DNA from: Sphingomonadaceae bacterium
Lineage (GTDB): Bacteria; Pseudomonadota; Alphaproteobacteria; Sphingomonadales; Sphingomonadaceae
Length of the DNA stretch: 11,076 bases
Direction of reading: 5' to 3'
Assembly: GCA_013821585.1 (NCBI GenBank)
Contig: JACDGO010000037.1
Location: 1-11,076 of the forward strand
Shown: positions 6,529-11,076 of the stretch, piece after piece
Numbering within the stretch: the stretch's first letter is position 1
Layout of the letters: each line of letters starts with the position of its first letter
Program-made: the position numbers and the translations under genes
The notes under the pieces: model-generated
Database searches by the model: none
Seen by the model: only the letters and a program-made list of their open reading frames with translations
What the model was told of the DNA's origin: nothing

Positions 6529-7469
6529 ATGCAGCTCAATCCGGTACATCTCACGATAAACAAGCTCCTTGAAGGGCGGCTATTCAAAATTCCAGGGTAC
6601 CAGCGCGCCTACTCCTGGGGGGGAATCAGCGGACCGATTTGTTCAGGGACATCGAGGAGGCGCATCGGTCGGGCCGCGATCACTTTTTGTCGACAGTCGT
6701 CGGTCTCTCGTGCGAGACGATCGCCATCGGTGCCGACGAGTTTCAGGTCGTCGAACTCGTGGACGGTCAGCAACGCGTCACTACGCTAGTGATCCTGTTG
6801 AAAGCCATCGAGAAGGCGTTGGATGCCGACGATGCAGTCGTCTCGAAGGCAAAGACTGGTCTCGCGGACCTTCTCGTGAAGGGCGACGAGCACAGTCTGG
6901 TGCTGCTGCAGACGAACCACGACAGCAGCCATGTCTTCACGGACTATATAAGAAAGGGTGTCGTGGACCAGAAGCTGGTCGTCACGGCGGCAGACCAGAA
7001 CGTCGTGGATGCAATCGATGATTGCGAGCGGTTGGTCGCGGGCTGGGCCGGTGAAGGGGCGCTGGTCGGCCTTCTTGGAACCATTCGGAACAGGATGTCG
7101 ATGATCCTCCACGAGGTCGCCGACGAGTCTGTGGTCTACCGGGTGTTCGAGGTGCTCAACAGTCGTGGTCTCGACGTAAAATGGGTAGACAAGCTCAAGA
7201 GCCAGTTGATGGCATCAATATACGAGCACGTCCCCGCCGGCACTCGGGAACGCGGCCTCGCGGACATGCACGTGATCTGGCAGGGCATCTACCGCACGAT
7301 CGGCCTCGATGCCGATAATGCCGACGATGCCAAAAGTTGCTTGTTCTATCGCTTCGTCGCTCATCGCGGCATAGACAGGAAGCTCCGCTACAAGGGCCAA
7401 ACGCACCGCAGCGATCTCCGGCAGCGCCAACGTCCGAACAACCGCTGCCGCAAGTTCGAAGGGTGCTAG
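6529..7469 (+). pseudogene. DUF262 (GmrSD-type restriction) protein, frameshifted and 3'-truncated
   Basis: DUF262 is the GmrS-like NTPase domain of GmrSD type IV modification-dependent restriction enzymes and some BREX-type proteins; it usually precedes a DUF1524 HNH nuclease domain. Start ATG 6529 has a good AGGAG six bases upstream. Residues 1-30 read MQLNPVHLTINKLLEGRLFK then IPGYQRAYSW, the family's first motif. At the G7 tract (6617-6623) the frame slips. Adding one G gives W-G-G-N-Q-R-T-D-L-F-R-D-I, matching the W-x-x-x-Q spacing, and the sense continues with FQVVELVDGQQRVTTLVILL (the DGQQR catalytic motif) and VYRVFEVLNSRGLDVKWVDK. After HVIWQGIYRTIGL (to about 7304) homology ends and the frame becomes the antisense of the helicase gene until a TAG at 7467. 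The nuclease half is absent. The product should be non-functional unless frameshifting restores the front half. Family certain, state inferred. Confidence 0.8.
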
Positions 7470-10400
7470 CCCGTGTGTAGGGTCGTCAGCAGCGACCAGA
7501 CCCAGGTCAGCGATCAACCCCGTGGCCCGCGCTTCAATCGCAGCCTGCTCCTCGATAAGCTCGCCCGAAATACACTCCTCGAGCAGTTTGTGGAGGATGA
7601 GTCCGCGCTCACGTCCGCCCTGTACGTTCGCGACGACGGCAGGGAGTTCGTCATCGCCTGCCGCGAGCACGAGCGGGGCTGGCTTGCTCGCCCCGGCATC
7701 AATCGCCTCGCTTCGGCTTGGTACGATCCACTCGAGCTTGCTCGTCGCCTCGTCAATCGCGACTGCTTCGCTTCTAAATATTTCCCGCGTCTGCTCATTC
7801 GCGGGCTCATCGGGTCGCGCGCCAATATCAGCAGGTAAGTGCGCCACGTCGATTGGCGGCAGATTGGCAAGATCGAGGTCGAGCAGCTGCGACCAGGTCC
7901 TTGTGCCTGGCGGCAGGCTTGGGCGCGGCAACACAAGTAGTTCCCGAGCGCGCGTTGCTGCCACATACCACAGACGGACGCGTTCGCGCTCGAGCTCATC
8001 CTGCTCTGCTTTGCGCACGACGTCATACCCGTCGGGCATCGCGCCAAAGACAGACATGTACAAGCGCCCTGTGTCGCGCTCGACGATCGGGTCTTTCCGG
8101 CTGATGATGCTCGTCATCATGTTGATCGGTATGACGATCGGCCATTCGAGCCCTTTGGCCGCGTGCACGGTGACGAGGGACACCGCGTCCTCCTGCGCGT
8201 CGGGACGCGCTTCCGCCGCGCGTGTCTCGTCCTCCCATGCGCCAGTCATGTCGTCGGCAAACGCGCGCAGTCCCCGGACGCCATAGGGACGCGCAAGGCT
8301 CAGGTAGAGATCGACATTAGCGAGAGGGCGCTCGGCTTGGCCTCCGTGCCGCGCCAGCACAAGCGGACGAACACGGATCATATCGATCGCCTCGCCGAGC
8401 AGCTGGTGCGGAGTCGTCCCGTTAATACGCTTGCGCAGCGCCTGCAGCTGCTCGAGCACAGCACGCGCAACGTCGTTCGTGATCACGCTCGTGTCGACGT
8501 TGACTGACAGCTGGGGCAGCCGCTCGAGAATTCCTTCCTTGCGCGGTTGCGCCCATGTGAGATCGAGCAGCTGCTCTTCGGTTAAGCCCACAAGCGGCCC
8601 GCGCAGCAGCGCGCAGAGTGCAAGCATATCGCGCCCGTCGGCAAGCACGCGGGTAAGCGCTATGAGATCCTGGATTTCCTGCCGACGGTAAAAGCCCTTG
8701 CCGGCCTGCGTCGCGACCGGAATGCCGCGCGCCTCAAGCGTCGCCTCGTAGCGCCAGAGGTCGGTGCTGGAGGGTGCAAGCAGCGCGATGTCGCCCGCGT
8801 TGCACAGGCGCTGGCTGCCACCCCGCCGGTCAATGATGGCCTGGCTGCCAATGATTCGCGCGCAAAGCTCGGCGACGGCGTCAGCCTCGCAGTCGCGCCT
8901 AACTTCCGAGCTCGCTGTGCCTCCGTCGCCGCCACAGTCGACGTCGAGCGCGGCGACGCACAGCGCTCCCTCGTCGTCGCCATGGAACGCGTCGAGAGGC
9001 GTGAAGCCCGGCTGCGAGCGCGCGGTCGAGAGCGGCTCGGAGAAGCGGTCGTTCACGTAGGTGAGGATCGACGTACACGAGCGGAAGTTTGTCGAGATTG
9101 AGAGGACGTCGTCGGGCGACCGCTCGCGGATCGCCTCGCGCGCCTGCAGATAGGCGACGACGTCGGCACCCCGAAACCGGTAAATCGCCTGCTTTGGATC
9201 GCCGACAAGGAACAGTGCCCCGGCCCGTAGCCGATAGGCTGGCCAGTCTTCTTGGTCGGCCCCAGGCTCCGCGTCCCCGCACAGCCGCCAGAATATCTCC
9301 GCCTGCAGTGGGTCAGTATCCTGAAATTCGTCGACGAGCAGGTGTGTATAGCGGGCGGCAAGCGCCTCACGGACCGACATGTGATCGCGGAGCAGCGCGC
9401 GCGCGGCGAAGATCAGATCGTCGAAGTCCAACGACGCAATCTCGCGCTTTCGCTGCGTGAACGCGTCGACGATTGGGTGCGCCGCTTGCAGCAGCCCTGC
9501 GATAACATGACCCGCGGCGGCTTGACGAAGAGCCGTCCACGCCGAGCAGCACGCCTCGCGAAGCGCCGAGGCCCGTTCGTCGAGCAGGTCCCCTTGCGCG
9601 TTCGGCAATCCGGCAAGCTTTGCGGCAGTCTTCCACTTGCCCTTCTTGCGGTAGCTGCCGAACTCGCCACTGGCCGTGAGCAACGCCTTGGCGGGCAGCA
9701 TCGTCAGCAGCGTGACGAGCGATGCATCGGTACCGACGTCGCCGAGCGCCTCGAGCGCACGCGCCATCGTCTCGAAATGCTCGGCCTCGTTGAGCGTCTC
9801 GACCTCGTGCGCTGATGCAGTCATCACAAAGGTCATGAAGCGACCACTGGCCTCGACAAAGCTTCGCGAGAAGTCGCCGAGCGCAGGTGTCGCAGGTGCG
9901 GTCAGCTTTCGAGCACTGCGCAGCTTTGCAGCCGTCGCGCGGAGCAGGCCGACCGCTTGACCCGGGTCGCGATAAACAAGTTCGGCGACAAGGCTCTGAG
10001 TACTGCGGTCGAGCTCGTCGCGCAGCCAGCCCTCGAGAATGTCATTGAAGAGCCGCTCGGCCACCGCCGGATCGATCAAGGTGGCGCCGGGGTCGATGTT
10101 CGCCTCGACCGGGTAGGGCTTGATCAGGCGCTGGCAGAAGCCGTGGATCGTCGAGCAGGTAATCTCGTCGATCTGCGCGCCCGCCTCCGCAAGCGCGACG
10201 GACTGCTCGGGCGACAGCCCGGCGGGCAGGGCGAGGTCGAGCTCGCGCGGAACCTCGCCTTCGAGCAAGGCGTCGACGAAGTCGCGGACGCGGCCGAGCA
10301 GCTCGCTGGCGGCAAGTTCGGTGAAGGTGACCGCCGCGATCGCGCGCGGGCGGACGCCGGCGGCCAGCAGCAGCGCGATGCGTCCGGCAAGGATCGCCGT

Positions 10401-10505
10401 CTTGCCCGAACCCGCCCCGGCCTCGACAAGCAGCGAGCGGTCGTGCGTGGTCATGGCGACAAGCCGTGCTGGGCTATCGGAGATCGTCAGGGTGACCGCG
10501 TTCAT
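7215..10505 (-). CDS. UvrD/AddA-like superfamily 1 helicase with a lost C-terminal nuclease core
   Basis: A 1096-residue ATP-dependent DNA translocase related to AddA/RecB, expected to unwind DNA from ends together with the nuclease encoded immediately upstream. SF1A motifs are all present: VEAGAGSGKT (28-36, Walker A), VTFTELAASEL (59-69, Ia), CSTIHGFC (117-124), LLVDEFQDTDPLQ (389-401, Walker B), LVGDPKQAIYRFRGAD (433-448), STNFRS (471-476), VTVHAAKGLEWPIV (778-791) and RLWYVAATRARELLVL (844-859). The C-terminal nuclease domain begins at RERGLILHKLLEE (965-977) and VAELPVYAA (1039-1047). The following GxxD...DxK catalytic segment is missing: from about residue 1050-1067 the sequence is antisense to the DUF262 gene and runs to a chance stop at 7215. 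The helicase should still fold; its own nuclease activity should be lost. The start overlaps the upstream stop as TGATG. The genuine gene portion ends near 7305-7358. Confidence 0.85.
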   Translation of the reverse strand: MNAVTLTISDSPARLVAMTTHDRSLLVEAGAGSGKTAILAGRIALLLAAGVRPRAIAAVTFTELAASELLGRVRDFVDALLEGEVPRELDLALPAGLSPEQSVALAEAGAQIDEITCSTIHGFCQRLIKPYPVEANIDPGATLIDPAVAERLFNDILEGWLRDELDRSTQSLVAELVYRDPGQAVGLLRATAAKLRSARKLTAPATPALGDFSRSFVEASGRFMTFVMTASAHEVETLNEAEHFETMARALEALGDVGTDASLVTLLTMLPAKALLTASGEFGSYRKKGKWKTAAKLAGLPNAQGDLLDERASALREACCSAWTALRQAAAGHVIAGLLQAAHPIVDAFTQRKREIASLDFDDLIFAARALLRDHMSVREALAARYTHLLVDEFQDTDPLQAEIFWRLCGDAEPGADQEDWPAYRLRAGALFLVGDPKQAIYRFRGADVVAYLQAREAIRERSPDDVLSISTNFRSCTSILTYVNDRFSEPLSTARSQPGFTPLDAFHGDDEGALCVAALDVDCGGDGGTASSEVRRDCEADAVAELCARIIGSQAIIDRRGGSQRLCNAGDIALLAPSSTDLWRYEATLEARGIPVATQAGKGFYRRQEIQDLIALTRVLADGRDMLALCALLRGPLVGLTEEQLLDLTWAQPRKEGILERLPQLSVNVDTSVITNDVARAVLEQLQALRKRINGTTPHQLLGEAIDMIRVRPLVLARHGGQAERPLANVDLYLSLARPYGVRGLRAFADDMTGAWEDETRAAEARPDAQEDAVSLVTVHAAKGLEWPIVIPINMMTSIISRKDPIVERDTGRLYMSVFGAMPDGYDVVRKAEQDELERERVRLWYVAATRARELLVLPRPSLPPGTRTWSQLLDLDLANLPPIDVAHLPADIGARPDEPANEQTREIFRSEAVAIDEATSKLEWIVPSRSEAIDAGASKPAPLVLAAGDDELPAVVANVQGGRERGLILHKLLEECISGELIEEQAAIEARATGLIADLGLVAADDPTHGLAPFELAAAVVRTLALPEIAAVRLALVAELPVYAAMSDEAIEQATFGIVGIIGIEADRAVDALPDHVHVREAAFPSAGGDVLVY
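7305..7331. repeat. Three tandem 9-base units at the DUF262/helicase junction
   Basis: CTCGATGCC, GATAATGCC and GACGATGCC follow one another without gaps; each ends in ATGCC. They sit at the point where the plus-strand DUF262 protein and the minus-strand helicase protein both stop resembling their families. They encode LDADNADDA on the plus strand and the GIVGIIGIEA-type sequence on the minus strand. The repeat may mark a recombination or slippage scar. Confidence 0.5.
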
Positions 10506-11076
10506 CAGGCCGCATCCCAGACCGTGGCCGCATCGCCCAGCGCTGCTGCCACGGCAGCAGATTTCCGGCGGACATAGCTGTTGGCGGCGTTGGCTGGCAG
10601 CGCAAAGGCAAAGTCGTCGTAGTCACCGCCGTTGTCCGGACCGATCAGGGCACGCCCGCCGCGCAGGTTGTCGCGCGCGGCAAGCAGATAAACGGTGAGA
10701 TCGCCCAGCACGGCTTGCGGGTCGTCGAGATGCCGCGACGTTTCGGCCTTGGGAAAGAGCAGCGCTGCGTCGATGGCGATGTCACGCCCGAGCAGCGCGC
10801 GCACGGCAAAGGCATAGAGGCAGCGCTGGAGCTCGCGGCCACCACGCAGCGCTCCGTCGTCGCTTGGCAACTTGCCGCTTTTGTAGTCGATGACGCGAGC
10901 CCGGTCGCGCGTTTCCGATAGATCGAGGCGGTCGATATATCCCGAGATCGCAAAGTCGACCTGGGGGACGACGACTTGCCTATCCGCATCCCATGGAAGT
11001 GCATCGGGCCCTTTGGGTGTCTGCCCCCCGAACGGAACCTCGGTATAGCTCACCTGTCCTGGCAGATGGGTCTCGT
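10505..11076 (-). CDS. PD-(D/E)XK nuclease, AddB-like, C-terminal part (5' end off the right edge)
   Basis: The frame is open through the right edge (ETHLPGQVSYTEVPFGG at the edge), so only the C-terminal 190 or so residues are visible. It is the RecB-type nuclease domain (PDDEXK_1) found at the end of AddB and related proteins. The catalytic elements are in order: Glu in YTEVPFGG (near 11041), Asp in ISGYIDRLDL (near 10933), Asp and Lys in VIDYKSGK (10897-10874), and the QxxxY-like ELQRCLYAF helix (near 10820). The first three are the metal-binding acid and DxK set. It ends in a TGATG overlap with the helicase gene, indicating translational coupling and a joint complex. It could belong to a full AddB (inactive-helicase plus nuclease) or to a stand-alone nuclease; the missing 5' part would decide. 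This nuclease site looks intact, unlike the helicase's. Confidence 0.82.
   Translation of the reverse strand, partial: ETHLPGQVSYTEVPFGGQTPKGPDALPWDADRQVVVPQVDFAISGYIDRLDLSETRDRARVIDYKSGKLPSDDGALRGGRELQRCLYAFAVRALLGRDIAIDAALLFPKAETSRHLDDPQAVLGDLTVYLLAARDNLRGGRALIGPDNGGDYDDFAFALPANAANSYVRRKSAAVAAALGDAATVWDAA

Noticed and set aside
7473..7838. Plus-strand open frame following the DUF262 remnant
   Set aside because: It is antisense to the helicase nuclease domain and shows no DUF1524/HNH motifs, so it is not the missing DUF262 C-terminus.
1..11076. CRISPR arrays, tRNA or rRNA genes, full insertion sequences with transposase
   Set aside because: No regularly spaced direct repeats, no cloverleaf or rRNA-like sequence, and no transposase motif were found on either strand.

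Overview
This is an 11-kb, GC-rich stretch that looks like an accessory region (plasmid, integrated element or genomic island) of an alphaproteobacterium, probably a sphingomonad. That guess rests on GC-rich codon use, the look of the HipBA pair and the AddA/AddB-like proteins, and the gene content. No rRNA, tRNA, ribosomal protein or other core marker is present, so the taxonomy is inference. Almost all real genes lie on the minus strand, and the coding density is high.

Layout, read in the direction of transcription from the right edge. A PD-(D/E)XK nuclease gene (AddB-like, its 5' part off the right edge, ends at 10505) overlaps by one base (TGATG) a 3.3-kb UvrD/AddA-like helicase gene. The helicase loses its natural C-terminus at about 7305-7358, where it runs tail-to-tail into a plus-strand DUF262 (GmrSD-type restriction) gene that is also missing its 3' half. 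The DUF262 gene starts at 6529 and has a one-base frameshift in a G7 tract at codons 30-31. Divergent from it is a coupled pair: an Mre11-like phosphoesterase (YhaO family, 6307-5057) and a very large Rad50/SMC-like ATPase (YhaN family, 5057-1590). After a perfect 13-bp inverted repeat (1517-1553) comes a frameshifted winged-helix-like gene of unknown function (1446-890), then a gap with hairpins and a possible gene tail. Last is a HipB/HipA-type toxin-antitoxin pair with an inverted-repeat promoter. The HipA toxin gene carries a two-base loss at about position 31 and runs off the left edge.

How the genes may work together. The minus-strand order nuclease, helicase, phosphoesterase, SMC-like ATPase brings together the parts of two DNA-end-processing machines (AddAB/RecBCD-like and SbcCD/Mre11-Rad50-like). 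I infer that they form, or once formed, one DNA repair or anti-phage module that the opposite-facing DUF262 gene interrupts. The two flanking accessory systems (GmrSD-like restriction and HipBA) and the winged-helix gene are all damaged by small frameshifts or truncation. The two longest genes keep open frames of about 3.3-3.5 kb. That pattern fits real decay of individual genes better than random sequencing error, but read-level data would be needed to settle it.
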